Shown here: positions 38,982 to 51,610 of the stretch, one piece after another
Layout of the letters: every line of letters starts with the position of its first letter
Position numbering within the stretch: the first letter of the stretch is position 1
Origin: Primulina eburnea
Lineage: Eukaryota; Streptophyta; Magnoliopsida; Lamiales; Gesneriaceae
Assembly: GCF_022965805.1 (NCBI RefSeq)
Contig: NC_133115.1
Coordinates: 29,379,321 to 29,443,320, forward strand
Direction of reading: 5' to 3'
DNA: 64,000 nucleotides
Position numbers and translations under genes: made by a program
The notes under the pieces: model-generated
Told to the model about the DNA's origin: nothing
The model's input: only the letters and a program-made list of their open reading frames with translations
Databases searched by the model: none

Positions 38982-41900
38982 CTACTCGTCTGCAGTTTCC
39001 ATATTTGCTCCTTTTAGATGCAGGTGTTTTTCCCTTTTCTGAAAATCGGTCAAGCCCTTCCCACTTCCGGTTACACCAACTTTCCCAAAATGATCATCTG
39101 GAGATTTGAATATGCTCTCTCGCTTTCGACCAGAGAAAAATCCAACCTGAGGAATAACTCAAAACGGATGAAATCAAAGACAAATCAAAGAGTGTCATGA
39201 ACAAAGAGAAGAACAACAAATAGGAAGGACAAATCAAGTTCCGTTTTTAAGTTGTACACCAAAATATGTAAGCTTCTCATACAGTAGGTCACTTAATGCT
39301 TGGACATTTAGACATCAGAGGAAGGTTTTAGGGAAAACAAAGGAAAATGGAAATGGCAATCTGAGCAAAAAAGATGAGTGATGAGAAAAATTGGACAATT
39401 TGGAATATGAAACGAAAGCTCCACACCATTTGGATTATAAAAAAAATCAAGAAATAACAGGAATAAGACATGCTGAAGCTTCTTTCGAACTGCTATTGAA
39501 GTATGTTGATGGATCAAATGTCACGTAATACAATATAGGTGACTAAAATTTTCCAACATTTAATCTCCTGTGTCTACGGGTAAATTTTGAGTGTTAGGGT
39601 CTGTGGGTGAAAAGAGGAGCAATGCAAGTGGACAACATAAATAGGGAATTTCATTTAGCAAGCAAGGACAGAGACTGCTAGCATGTAGCAAGTTATCAAG
39701 TCAATTCCAGATGCAGCCATGCAAATGCTATCGTTATTGCCCAAGAATTGCTCGCAAGGTTACCTTCTTGGCCCGGCCTTTAGTTGTCTGGAATTGCTGC
39801 CAGGCATTCTGTCTCTTATTCTGTGTAACCTCTTTCTCTTCCAACCGCATCTTGGACTTGAAAGCATGTATCTTTTTTCGCTTTGCTGCTTTCTGTTAAT
39901 AGCAAGGTTGTTAGGTAAAAAGTCAAAGCCCAGAACTCTAGATAAGTTGTAGCTGAAATATGAACTTATTGATCACAAAAATGTTAAGCGATAATTCTAA
40001 ACATACCACATCTTCAGGATCATTAACATTGATTTGAAGTTTTTCAGGCACAGTCCAGGACTGGAAGTCTTTGGCAGCAGCTTGAGCAATCTTCCGTTTA
40101 AGGGCTTCTTTTGTAGCCACGGCTACCTTTTCAGCTTCAAGCAACGGGTCTGCCGTGTCTTCTTGAATTGATCTAATGTTATCAGGATCCACCTGGAATC
40201 ACCGATTACACAAACCAACTCAAATCAAGTGTTCTAAAAAATATTTCAGTACAAATTATGAGAGCGCAAACAAAAGAACTAAAAGAACGAATCAAAGATT
40301 TAAGTTTGTTCCTTTGGGACCTATGACAATTTCTAGGCCATCAAATTGTCACTAAAAATATTCTAGTTAGTTCAACTTGTTGAAATCGTAAAGAAGGTAA
40401 ACAAAATTTGAAAATCATACATATGCATTACAGCCAAAGAGTATCAAAACATCAAATCAAAGGGAAAACTAACATAATCAATGTTTTTTTAAAAGAAAAA
40501 ATTCATTTGATACATTATTAAGATAGTTAATCTTTACAGTAAACCTACACTTCAAAAGCTGGTTATGAACTAAAATAAACATGTATGAGAAAAACGATCT
40601 TGTCAATGATTAATCATGGCAATACCAAACAAAATAAGGTGCCATGGGATATGAAATTTAAATACAACAAAAAATCAAATTGTTTGGCTCAAATCAGAAG
40701 AGCTAATTCCCAAGATTGTGGCAGTTAAATCATACCTCTTCCTTATTACCCCAGCCCTCATAGCAAATATAATACCCATTCACAGTATGACCTTCAATAG
40801 TTCCATCATACCTGAATATCATTCCAACAATAAACCACAGAAAAGAGAAAGAACACAAACAAAAGAAATTCAATCGAAGTAGCATATAATATATTTTGAA
40901 AATTCAGATACCATTCTCCATCTTCACTCCAAACTGCTTGAACTTTGGTGCCAACACGAAACTTATGAACAATTTCAGTTCTTGATCCTGATTTCTGGAG
41001 CGCAGAATGAACAAAATTAGTTTCACTAGCCAAACATAGAAGGTACAATCATGACCAAATTAAAGTGGGAGGGAAAAGCAAATGAAAAATAACCCAAAAA
41101 GAACAGTTGGAAATTAGCAAGACACAACTCAGTAGAAGTTATTAGATATGAAAAGTTGGGATATAAAATGGGAAGACTGCACCACTTAGCTGCTACAAGG
41201 TATAAAACAAGCACTAAAAGTGAAACAAACAATAAACAACAGCACACAAGACCGCCGGTTTAAGAAAATACATAGCATATTAAACAATGAATTAAGATGC
41301 AAACCAACAAAGCAAAGAAAAAATTTCAATCCAATTTCAGGTTCAGCTTCCTATTGCAAATTGATCCCAGTCACCATATCAATTGCAATTTGCGATCACA
41401 ACTGGATGAATGTTCATGATTCATCATTGTAATCACCATCATCACAACCAACTGCTCCCCGGGCCCCTAGCAGAAAAATAATACGATTTGAAGTTTGGTC
41501 AGAACTCTGGCTTAGACCTAAAGATTGTCCGGCAGTTAAAGCACAGCTGTGGCAACTCAACGCTCCCCTCTTTCCCTCTCTGACAGAATCATATTCAAGA
41601 GTTTTCTCATTCAAATCATGGCTACTCATGGAACATAGGGTGTGACGTTCTTCTATTCAATTGGTTTGAACATCATTAAAAGCCCAATAAACACAGGCCT
41701 ATACTCTAAGGCACAGCGAGGCACGGCCTTAAGGAACCCCTTTAGGGGAGAATGCACCTAAGTGCACCTTAAAATCTCAATGCAAGCTTGAAGGACATAA
41801 TTATGAAAATAATGTGAAATAAATATACAGTATCAAGTCATTACTCATATGCTAATAACTATTTTTATTATTGTTCATTAGTTTATGAAGTGCAGTTAGA

Positions 41901-44900
41901 GAATATGTGACGGAATTTTTATCCATGCATCTACATTCTAGAACACCATGTCCTAGTATGCTTTGTAAGATGAAACCATGCATTGAGCTTTTGAACTTGG
42001 CTTTAAAGCACATGTGCACCTTGAACAATTTACATTGTTTGAGTTTAGTTTCTAAAACTTGTTGCCAATTCTCCAAAAAAATATCAATCATCATTACATC
42101 ATTTTCAATCCTTTCCCCAAAAATCAATTTTATCAACTTCAACGCTTCCACATCATCATCAATATATTCAATGCAACTTCATACAAATTCCGAACATACT
42201 CTATCATAATATAACATTTCATTGAAAATGCTATATTTTGAAATTTAAAAAAATATCTCCTTCTATTAACCATCCACATCAATTCAAATATTATGTAATA
42301 TTAATCAAACAAAATAAACATAATTTGACATTCAACACAAAAACCATCTTCTAAGAAAATAATACTAAACACAAGTTTTTATCTTCAAAAAACATTTCTC
42401 GTAAATTTCCCCAAAAACGTTTTCCAAAAATTAAAAAATAAAACCAATCACTGTCTTAATAACTAAAGGTGTATCATTTGGTGCCAAGCATGTGGGGTTA
42501 TTTGTTTTAATGCCAGAAAATATGGTGCAGGCAATGGCAAAGTGTTGCTTAGAGATGGACTTTATTTCTCAATCAAAATTCAAGGTCGAAGACACATATC
42601 AAATTTAAAAGTATTAGTTTATCCAAAACAACCGGAAATTCACACTCAACTCTAAATTGCATATTAATGTCATGAATATATCCAGATGGAGTAAACCGTT
42701 ACTTTCTAATAGTATCAACTACAAAGTTAAACTGAAGTAAAAATTTATTCCAACACCGAAAAAACAAAAGCAATCTCTGAAAAAAGTTAAAATATAACAT
42801 ACCAGATCAGATGAGCTCCCAGAAAAATGCGAAGCAGAAGATGGTTCAGTGCTGATCCCAGTGCCAACTCCAGAATAACTATCACTTTGTTTTGCAGTTG
42901 CCAAAAGTTCCTCCGTCAACTCAATCACCTGCAGCCACAAAATGAGCCAAGTCCAAACAAAAACCAACAAACTAACAATTACTTCGGGCAAAATAAACTT
43001 AAAAACAGAAACTTTGAACTTCAAATCCGAGTGACATCTGAAAATCACGAGACAGATGCAAGCTGGCCATCATCAAACATAGCACACCTGCAATAGAATC
43101 AAGACACGAGTGATGGGAACCTTTATAATGTCTCTCAGACCATAAGTTTTTCAAATCCGACACGTCTCATCAGCGTGCTTCGCTTAACAAGACAAGATAT
43201 CCTCACCTTAACTAACCAAAGGGTATAAAGATCTCTTCTCAGTCAGAGGTAGTTCCTTGAAACTGCTTGTTCGAGCAACAATAATATTTGAGAAAGAGCA
43301 AGATGTATTGATATTAAATTTCACAAAAAAGGGAAGGAAATCTTATCAGAGTTTTAAACATACAGTGGTAAATCATTATTGACTTCTGATTCACACATAT
43401 GTTAGTCTGAGATCAATTCTAAGAACCAAGTGTCAGTAGAAGCTGAGAGAAACCATTGTGCATGCCAAATCAAAGGCATTTGGGAGTACAAGTGGTTATC
43501 CTAATGGGAGAACCGGGAAAAAAAGAATAGTAAAGTAAACGATTAAAAGGAGATAACCTCCACAAGTTCCTTCTCCATATCCACATATTCAGAGTTTTTT
43601 GGATGATCATCCAATAGTTGTTGAACCTGATTCAAATAACAAGAAACAAGGTTAAAGAATTACTTTAATTTCCAACTTTAATTAAAACTTAAAAAAAAAA
43701 TATGATCGGAACATGAGGAATAAAAAATAGGAGTAAAGAAGGAAAAATATGGAAATAGGTATGCTAGAATCCCTTTGCTACAAAGTTAGAATTTTTTAAA
43801 AAACTACAAAATACAAGGTGGAGCTGTACACCCATTCTGACCAACTACCAAAACATAAAAACAAAGAAAATACACAAAAAAAACACCAATTCTTTGGTTA
43901 CTCTCCCAAAAATTTTCACTCTATGTAACCAATAATAGATTTTTGATATACCTTTTTAGAGATTTACAAGAACGAATCAAATCAGTGATCAGTAAGTAAG
44001 TAGCAAAATTTTCATCTGTGTATCATGAATAGTCATTGAATTAGTTGCATATAGACATTGTAAAGACCTTTTTTCCTAAAATATGCATTACACGTGTCAG
44101 TGTTCTAAATGGCGGTCGAGGCGGTAGGCGGCCCTCGACCGCCCCGCCTACACATGAGGTGGTTGTTTAAGGCGGTCCAAGATATACGGCGGTGGGCAGG
44201 CGGCCGAGGCGGGTGGAGGCGGCGAGTAGGCGGACCCAGCGACGAGCAAGCGGCCAGGCGGCCGAGGCGGGTTATTTTAAAATTTTTGGAATTTATCCGT
44301 GATATTTTAAAAAAAACAACATTGTTTTTCACTTTGACATAAAATTAAAATAATGGGTTGATGCTTATTATATTATAATAATAATAATATGAAATTACCA
44401 AATTCACCCTTCGTACACACGTAAATCGTAATGCATAGATGGTTCATTAATTATACTAAATATTTTAAAACTCAAAAGTCAAAATCCTAATTATTTTAAA
44501 TCACACACCCACTTTTTTTTTTTTTTGGTTTTCACTCTTCACTATCAAACTAAGGAGGAGTACAAGGAACATCCCCATTAGAGAACTCGACGAAGATTTA
44601 GATACATCGGAGGAGGAGAAATAAGAAGATGTTGATTTTGAGTCCGATGACGAGAAGATTATGAATGTAGTTGATGGTGCACATGTAGATGATTTGAAAG
44701 ATTAGTTATATTTAGTCTAGTACTTGTTCTCATAATGGATTGAAACTTTGAAATTTAAACTTAGTTTTTTTGGTAAAAGTAATTATATTACATCGTTAGC
44801 ATACATTAATATGATGATAAATCTTTATTAATTATTTTGTTAGTTTGCAATTATATATTTATTTGCATATTATCTAGATGATATTATATTGTATGAAGCT

Positions 44901-45693
44901 TATTTATATTTAAACATTATTTAATTACACATCTTACATAAAAAAAAATGATGACTATTTGTGATTATATTGCATGATTACATATGATTATCCATAAAAT
45001 ATTACTTAAAAAAAATCAACCGCCTAGGCACCGCCTGGGCGGCTGAGGCGGTAGGCGGTCACCGACCGCCCCGCCACCGCCTCCCGCCATTTACAACCTT
45101 GACACGTGTACATAGAACAATTTTTATGAGAGAGTCTAAGCAAAACTGAATAAAACAGCAAGTAATCGGCGTAATTCGGCAAAAACCTCACAGAAACCAT
45201 GTTAAGTTAATTACCAAGTAGATAGCAACCTATGTTGGTAAAAAAAAAAAAAAAAAACCAACTGCGCACTCATCATCTGTGATGTTCAAATTTGCAAGTC
45301 AGGTCGCCATTTAAATTCTTGAAAGTCACATAGAAAGATATATCTTATCCTCCAATTTTACATTTCTCTTTTAGTATAGGACGTTTTCCCTCTCCATCCA
45401 CGTCCTGATGAACAAAGAAATCAAAACTCCTCTGCCTCATCCAAACCTCACCAAGCACACTCAGCAAAAAATATAAAAATATATTAACTTGCAAAGTTAC
45501 GTGCCCAAATTAAAGCTCTGCCATCAATTATTCAAGGTAGTACAGCCCAACACAATTCGAATCACACCAATTTCAATGTTTCCATTCGACGAACATGAAT
45601 ATGAAAGAGTACCTGTTGAAGCTGTTGTTTGTAAGTGGAGAGATTGGAAACAAGTTCTTGAAAATTAACCTCTTCCGCTTCAATGTTTTCCAT
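38982..45693 (-). CDS. SPF30: Tudor-domain splicing factor, SPF30/SMNDC1 family
   Basis: Complete eight-exon gene on the minus strand, in transcript order: 45693-45613, 43626-43558, 42928-42803, 40994-40912, 40811-40736, 40192-40007, 39892-39764, 39146-38982 (TAG). It encodes 304 residues, close to plant homologues. The family joins the tri-snRNP to the spliceosome; its Tudor domain binds symmetrically dimethylated arginine on Sm proteins. Features: N-terminal helical region (FQELVSNLSTYKQQLQQ), Tudor domain about 102-153 (VGTKVQAVWSEDGEWYDGTI, NGYYICYEGWGNKEEV), a basic segment KAAKRKKIHAFKSKMR, and the conserved tail VGFFSGRKRESIFKSPDD to GKVGVTGSGKGLTDFQKREK. Intron 1 carries a hAT-like element (44098-45101). 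Intron 3, between exons 3 and 4, spans 40995-42802. All phases close without a stop or frameshift. Confidence 0.95.
44098..45101. mobile_element. hAT-like non-autonomous element in SPF30 intron 1
   Basis: 1,004 bp with a perfect 8-bp target duplication ACACGTGT (44090-44097 and 45102-45109). Terminal inverted repeats start CAGTGTTCTAAATGGCGG on the left and CAAGGTTGTAAATGGCGG on the right (inverted). GC-rich subterminal clusters of GGCGG and CCGCC repeats flank an AT-rich core. A short acidic remnant at about 44575-44705 (DEDLDTSEEE, then DFESDDEKIMNVVDG) resembles the tail of hAT transposases, suggesting descent by internal deletion. Confidence 0.8.
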
Positions 45694-46010
45694 TTTCTAA
45701 TCAATCTCAGAGACAATAATTCGATCGGTTGCGAGAAGAGTAGAAACCCTAATCTGCAATTCGTTATTTTGTACGGTTTTCTATATTTCCTCTATTCGAC
45801 TGTAGGAGCACACATATAATGAATTAAATAATATAATATAATAATATATAATATGTCAACAAACCAAATCAAACTTAATATTAGTAAAAATTGAGGATTC
45901 GAATTAAGTATATTCGAGTTCGATGTCAATTTGAAGTTTGAATTTTTTAACTATTTTTGTAAGGTTAACTTGAATGTATGCAAATCAAGGGTTTGTTAAA
46001 AGGCAAAAAC
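45694..46010. other. SPF30 5' flank
   Basis: Upstream of the minus-strand SPF30 gene. A dense run of TATTATATTA-like sequence at about 45825-45860 could supply its promoter, but no single box stands out. Confidence 0.3.
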
Positions 46011-46178
46011 TTGTGTGAGACGATCTCACGGGTCGTATTTGTGAGACGGATCTCTTATTTGGGTCACCCATGAAAAAGTATTACTTTTTATGCTAAGAGT
46101 ATTACTTTTTATTGTGAATATGGGTAGGGTTGACCCGTCTCACGAATTATGACCCGTGAGACGGTCTCACATGAGACT
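46011..46178. mobile_element. palindrome-ended MITE, copy 3 (inverted)
   Basis: Reverse-oriented copy of the 5095 and 16051 elements. It opens TTGTGTGAGACGATCTCACG and closes GACCCGTGAGACGGTCTCAC. The two ends are about 40-bp imperfect inverted repeats of each other, best seen in this copy. Confidence 0.7.
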
Positions 46179-46430
46179 CACTCTTGTTAAAATGAGTGTT
46201 TAATTATTTTTAACGCATTAAATGTATTATTTTAACATTAATATGTGTTTTAAATTTTTTGTTCATTAAGATTCCATGATATAGGATTCTTAGCAGTATT
46301 TCACGCTCGAACAAGAAACAGAAATCGGGGATAGTTAATGAAAAATATTTTATTAAATAATTATTTTTAATTATTTAATTTATGATATAAATATGAGGGA
46401 TTTTCGAAAATGGGCTGTAACGCTCGAAAA

Positions 46431-48208
46431 ATCAACCTACGTAAACCACATGCATGCAAATATATTAAATTACATAATTGTTTTGTTTAATTGATTTTAA
46501 TTTCTTACTTGGTGTATATTATATGATTAAAGGTATGATTGCATGATTAAATGATTATGTGGCATGATTTCATGAAATTGAAGGATTTTACCCGAATATT
46601 CGATAATAGGCTGGAGAAAGGAGACAGAAGACGACCAAGACAAGAATAAATATTTTTCAATAAATATTTTCAAGGCTTATTAATATGATTAAAAAAATGA
46701 TTAAATTTTTCTAAAAATGATAGAATTCAAATTATTTTACGAGACGAGCATGATTTTATTCGGGAAGCCGGTTTTGGGCAAATGAGGGAATTTTAAAATA
46801 TTAAATGCATTATTTTTTAAAACTAAATTTTATAAAATTTTATGCTTCAATTAAATAAGTGTTATTGGGCCTAATTTAACTAAATTGAGTAGGTCCAATT
46901 GCTCATATACTTGAAAACCAAAAACTCAAGCCTATTATCATGCAAATTAAAATCTATAAATTAAAACCTAGGGCTTCTAAACATCATAGCAGCCGATTTT
47001 TCATACACTTGCACACACTAAATTTCGAAAATATAAAGGAGGAAAATCTAGGGTTCTTCGTCGTCCGTTCGATCTTCTTTGCGTCCCTCGCCGACGATCG
47101 TATATTCGAGCTTTTTAAAATGCAAAAGCACATTTTCTAAATCCTTTGACGCATCATTCAAACCATATTATGCTTGCTTTAATTATTTTTGCATGAAAAA
47201 TATTTATGTTCGATAGTTTTAGAGATATAACGATTATTTTCAAAGTTTTGAATGTTTTTACGCTTGTTTCTTTCATGTTATGATTCCTAAGGATACGCTG
47301 CCATTAGGAGGAGTTCTAAGGACGGGAAAAGAGTCGTCAAGGATGAAAACGAAGGCTGGAAGTCGAGTCATGGCAAGGAGGGTGCACGCCTAGGGTTTTC
47401 TTGACCACCCGAGGGTTTGGTGGCTCGGCTTAGGCTGGTGCGTCGCGTGGCTCGGCTGGGGCTGGGCTGGGCTAGGTGGTCGTGCTGGACGTGATCAAGG
47501 GTTGGGAAGAGTCCTAGCAGAGCTAGGACTCGAGACCAGTGGCTGGGGAAGAGTCCTTGTGAAGTAGGACTCCCCCCATGCACGCACAAGGGTGGCTGCG
47601 GCTAGGGTGGCCAGTGGCTAGGGCATGGCAGTTCAGGGTTGGTCCAGTACGATCTAGGGAGGATGGTCAGGGGACGGATCAGGGGCTGTCGCAGGGTGGC
47701 TCGACTGCAGCATGAGAGAACTCGCGTGGCTTGTTCTTGTGCGGAGGAACTGTGGACGCGGCTGGGGGGCTCATGTGTGGTCCAGGAGGGTTCAGTAGGG
47801 TCCCTAGGTGGACTGGTCAGGTGATGGTCCACGAGGGTTGGTTCATGGTTCACGAGGGTAATTTAATTAATAAAAGCCTATGTTTAAAATTTGAAAAGAA
47901 AATATTAAAGTTGAATTAATTCAGGATTAAAACGCTTCGCGAATTAATAAATAAAAAATTAAATTGAAAACTCCAAATTTAAGCTAAATAAAAATATTAA
48001 AAATTAGATTTAAACTTAAATAATTATTTGGGATAAGCTCATGTCAATAAAAATAAGAAAAAGTCAAAATCGAGAATTTTAGAGTCCAAGGGCAAAACAA
48101 TCATTTTACACCTAGGTAGTACGGGAAGGGTTGGCAGCGTCCCGAAGGATCATAACGCATGTTGAATGATATATTATGATGATTTTTATGAAAATATGAT
48201 ATTTTATG
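46431..48208 (+). repeat. LTR-like sequence, plus orientation, incomplete
   Basis: Starts near TGTAACGCTCGAAAAATC, a typical gypsy LTR opening. It contains a TATA-like AAATCTATAAATTAAAAC near 46950 followed by a leader-like CCTAGGGC stretch, and later a GC-rich GGCTGGGCTGGG segment (47420-47870). It borders the next LTR at 48208 without a clear CA end or target duplication, so the borders are approximate. The frames inside it are not genes. Confidence 0.4.
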
Positions 48209-50264
48209 TGTAACGTACCGTACTTTTAAACTAACTTAAAATTTACGAAAAAATTAAAAATTTTCTTAAATGCGAAAATAACAATCAATTCGGTCGTCAA
48301 TTCGTCGTTCATTCCAAAATATTTGCAAATAACAGAGATCACCAATAAAATTTTTGCTAAGAAAATACTTGTTCAAAACATCGTAACCAGAACATCAAAT
48401 CAGAGTATGTGAAACTTTCATAAAATCTTAAAATGACATGGGCGGTACTCGGGTCTAGCCTCTTGCTCAGTCCAAGCCAGCTCACTTGTGGGGACCCGGG
48501 TTCTAACTCAATTCTTTTGGGATTTAATTGGATCTTTATTATAAATGGCGGGTCAAAATTTTTTTCGCTTTCTAACATTAAATCGAATGTTAACATAAAG
48601 CGTCTCATTTTTATTTAAAACAAACATGAGTCAACACTATTACATGACATGATCTAGTAGCCTTACTTGTTATACATGTTACAATAACAACATAACATCT
48701 CTAGTATCAACATAAAACTACTAGTGCAACATCAGAAGTCTTCTGCTACACCCGGCATCTCCACGCTATCAACTCTCTCTTCCTCGTCGTGACCCTGATC
48801 CTGCCCCACCTGTTGCCATGCACACATACAGACACGACAACAGCCGGATAACTCCGGTGAGAACATATCCCAGTATAAAACATGGATGCATGCAATGTAA
48901 ATATCATATACAAAAGCATAGCATATGTAACAAGTAACATGAATATAAATCTAAACATGTAGAAGAATACAAATCTGTATTCGACAATTCAAATCTTGAC
49001 TCGACTCTTTTCTAATCTAGGGATCCCGGTGTGAATAAGACGGTCTGTCACCTACCCAGCCACTTGGGGCAACGGTACGTCTTATTCCTAGACTTCGGTC
49101 AACTCTGTATCGAGGGTCTACACATATAACAAATCTGTTTCTATGCGTCGATACACCGAAACGTCTAGTTTTGGCAAGTCTGCCAATCTCTCCTATCTCA
49201 AGACTCGAATATAAATCAATAAACGAAACATTACATAATCAATGTAATAACTATCTAGTATGTGATTTAGGGAAACTCGTATCAAATCTGAATCGAGTTG
49301 TGCAATCCCGTGACCACATGAATTATACCTTTCTTGTCGCACTGTCTGTGTCGAACCGAAATCTCGAATACCAAGTAGTCAATACAAATCTGAAATGGCA
49401 TAAACAATGTGCACTTCAGTCATATACATCTCAAGCAAATCAATATACAACGCTAACATCGGTTTCAATGCAATTCGACGGCATAACGGCGTAATTCTTT
49501 TATACCGGTAACTCAAGAACATCATACTCAATCACAATCAACTCATCATCTCATCTAACATCTATATACATGCTGTAATCTGTATATTCTCAATCCAACA
49601 CATGCTGGAAAATCGAACGTATAGCATACGGCGTCTGAAATTCGATCCGTTTACGTTTCTACGATGCTTAGTATATCAAGAACACATAATCTATGTCAAA
49701 TCTGAATTCTTCCAACACATAATTTTCGAAACATGCTGGAAATGAACAATACTTACATCCTCTTGTAGCTTTGGTTGAGAGGAGTACCAATCTGAACTCG
49801 AATTCAAGTTTGGATGGCTAAATCTTGCAAAAGATAAATTGTGAGATGGAAGAAGCCTTGGACTCTCTTCTGAATTCTCCCTCGGTGCTTACTACTGAAC
49901 ATGGAAGGAAATGAAGCCACATACCCTTGTATTGCATGGCAAGGAACAAGTGTCTTTATTTTTCATTTGACACGCACGACCGCGGGTGCGGTACACTAGC
50001 AGCGCGGGTGCGCTGTGCTCACGGCAGCCCTTGCATTTTCTGAAATTCTTGGACCGCGGGTGCGGTGATGTTATTACCGCGGGTGCGGTGTCTGTTCGCA
50101 CAATTTTACAAATTTTCTGTCAATGCACCGCGGGAGCGGTCCTTCCTGTACCGCGGGTGCGGTGTGGCTTCGGCCCTGCTTTACAAATTCTGATCTAAAT
50201 ATCATGTATTCTCGTCGTTTCAAGTCTCACATCAATAACAACCGATAATTCTCGAGCCTTACAT
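48209..50264 (-). repeat. gypsy LTR with palindromic motif series
   Basis: About 2,056 bp from TGTAACGTACC to CGAGCCTTACA, that is TG...CA. On the minus strand it begins TGTAAGGCTCGAGAATT, and just upstream lies a purine-rich GAGGAAACGGGGGG tract (about 50268-50295), as expected before a 3' LTR. The 5-bp flanks (TTATG and TCACT) do not match, so it is not a simple solo LTR. The series of ACCGCGGGTGCGGT motifs is listed separately. Confidence 0.5.
49979..50163. repeat. six copies of a 14-bp inverted-repeat motif in the LTR
   Basis: ACCGCGGGTGCGGT at 49979-49992, 50053-50066, 50076-50089 and 50150-50163; ACCGCGGGAGCGGT at 50127-50140; and AGCGCGGGTGCGCT at 50001-50014. All have 5-bp arms around a 4-bp GGGT or GGGA centre. 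In the 50001 copy both arms are changed in a matching way, so the pairing is kept. Confidence 0.85.
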
Positions 50265-50563
50265 CACTGGTCCTCACCCCCCGTTTCCTCGACATCATCC
50301 TCACCTGCATCGATCAAGTCTAGTGAGTCTAAAGACTCAACACGTATAAACTGGAAGTATCAAATAATACGTAATAAAACCACATGCATCTTCAAAATAG
50401 AGCGTACATAGTAAAAATATGAACATGAACTTGATAACATAGCGTACTTAGGACTTGAGCATAATAGCATAACATAGACGTGTCAACATCATGAAAATTT
50501 TCGTAAACATACTTGCATCTTACATACATGAGCATACGTATCATAATTTTATGTAGAGGCATA

Positions 50564-50913
50564 TGTTGGGTGCAATAATTGTCCTTGCTTGGTAGAACGA
50601 TCGAACCGTGGTGCTTGAGCTGCTGTGCGGTTTAAAATATTTGAGTTGCACCATTACTACTAGCTATAGCTTTTGGTAAAGCGGCAAGCGTTCGGTCCTA
50701 CAATTGGTATAAGAGCCAAGGTCATGGGTTCGATTCTCATTGATTGCAAGGAGTGCAATTATTGGGAGGGAGATTGTTGGGTGCAATAATTGTCCTTGCT
50801 TGGTAGAGCGATCGAACCGTGGTGCTTGAACTGCTGTGCGGTTTAAAAGATTTGAGTTGCACCATTACTACTAGCTATAGCTTTTGGTAAAGCGGCAAGC
50901 GCTCGGTCCTACA
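50564..50913 (+). mobile_element. intact TRIM (terminal-repeat retrotransposon in miniature)
   Basis: 350 bp. Two 139-bp LTRs (50564-50702 and 50775-50913) begin TGTTGGGTGCAATAATTG and end GGTCCTACA; I count four differences between them (about 97% identical). Two bases after LTR 1 lies a primer binding site TGGTATAAGAGCC (50705-50717), one mismatch from the complement of initiator-Met tRNA. The purine tract TTGGGAGGGAGAT (50762-50774) abuts LTR 2. The flanks are GCATA and GCATG, a 4-of-5 target duplication. The 72-bp internal domain codes for nothing, so movement would depend on enzymes from another LTR element. Confidence 0.88.
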
Positions 50914-51017
50914 GCATGTTTCAAAGCAAGTGACCCATACATAATAAATGTCTGATCAGACTAAACCACAGTACTGGGCTGACGGAGAAGATCCACTGCC
51001 ACATACATGAGATCCCC

Positions 51018-51610
51018 ATTCATGCTTTAACGGGTGGATTGGTCCCTGGTCATGCTTTACCGCTTTCCAATCCTGACCTAAACTCGTTCATGCTTTAACG
51101 GGGTGGATTGGTCCCTGGTCATGCTTTACCGCTTTCTAATATCATACATAATTTGGTCACAAGACATTTAGCATACCTCAAAAACATAAAAATATTTTCC
51201 TTGCACGTCGAATATACTTGAAAACATCTAGGACTTCAAAACACATCAAGAACGCATTTTTATAAAATCGCAGTATGAGCAGTCTCATAAAAACGATCAT
51301 AACTCACTCATTTTTTATCCAAAAATTACGAATTTTATATCAAATCGAAGGTATCAAAAAGTTCTACGTTTTAGATGTTGAAAGTTTTTCCATAAAATCG
51401 ACCAAAAAGTTGCAGTATTTAAAATAACAGAGGTTGACGGATTTTGTGACACAGAAATTTTACAGCTGGTGCAGTCCCACAAAAAACACTATAACTCACT
51501 CAATATTTATCCAAATATTTTGAATTTTATATCAAATCAAAGGTATCAAAAAGTCTACGATTTTGATGTTTAAAGTTTTCTCAAAATCACGACTGAAAAA
51601 TCTCAGTTTT
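51018..51610. repeat. tandem duplications inside the LTR
   Basis: Two copies of a unit of about 65 bp with TTCATGCTTTAACGGG and GGTCATGCTTTACCGCTTTC (51018-51140). Then two copies of a longer unit with ATAACTCACTCA, TTTATATCAAATC and GGTATCAAAAAGT (about 51290-51400 and 51480-51600). Confidence 0.7.

Noticed and set aside
41640..42500. Possible further hAT-like MITE in SPF30 intron 3 (CTAAGGCACAGCGAGGCAC start)
   Set aside because: The left end looks familiar, but I found neither a matching right end nor a target duplication.
44105..44342. Open frames on both strands rich in Arg, Gly and Pro
   Set aside because: They are the GGCGG-repeat terminal part of a hAT-like element.
47368..47919. 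Several frames in a GC-rich patch
   Set aside because: Simple GGCTGGGCTGGG-type sequence inside an LTR-like segment, with no domain.
50680..50740. tRNA-like A-box and B-box (TGGTAAAGCGG and GGTTCGATTC) suggesting a tRNA-derived SINE
   Set aside because: The flanking 139-bp direct repeats, TG/CA ends, primer site directly after the first repeat and purine tract before the second fit a TRIM better. There is no A-rich or T-rich SINE tail.
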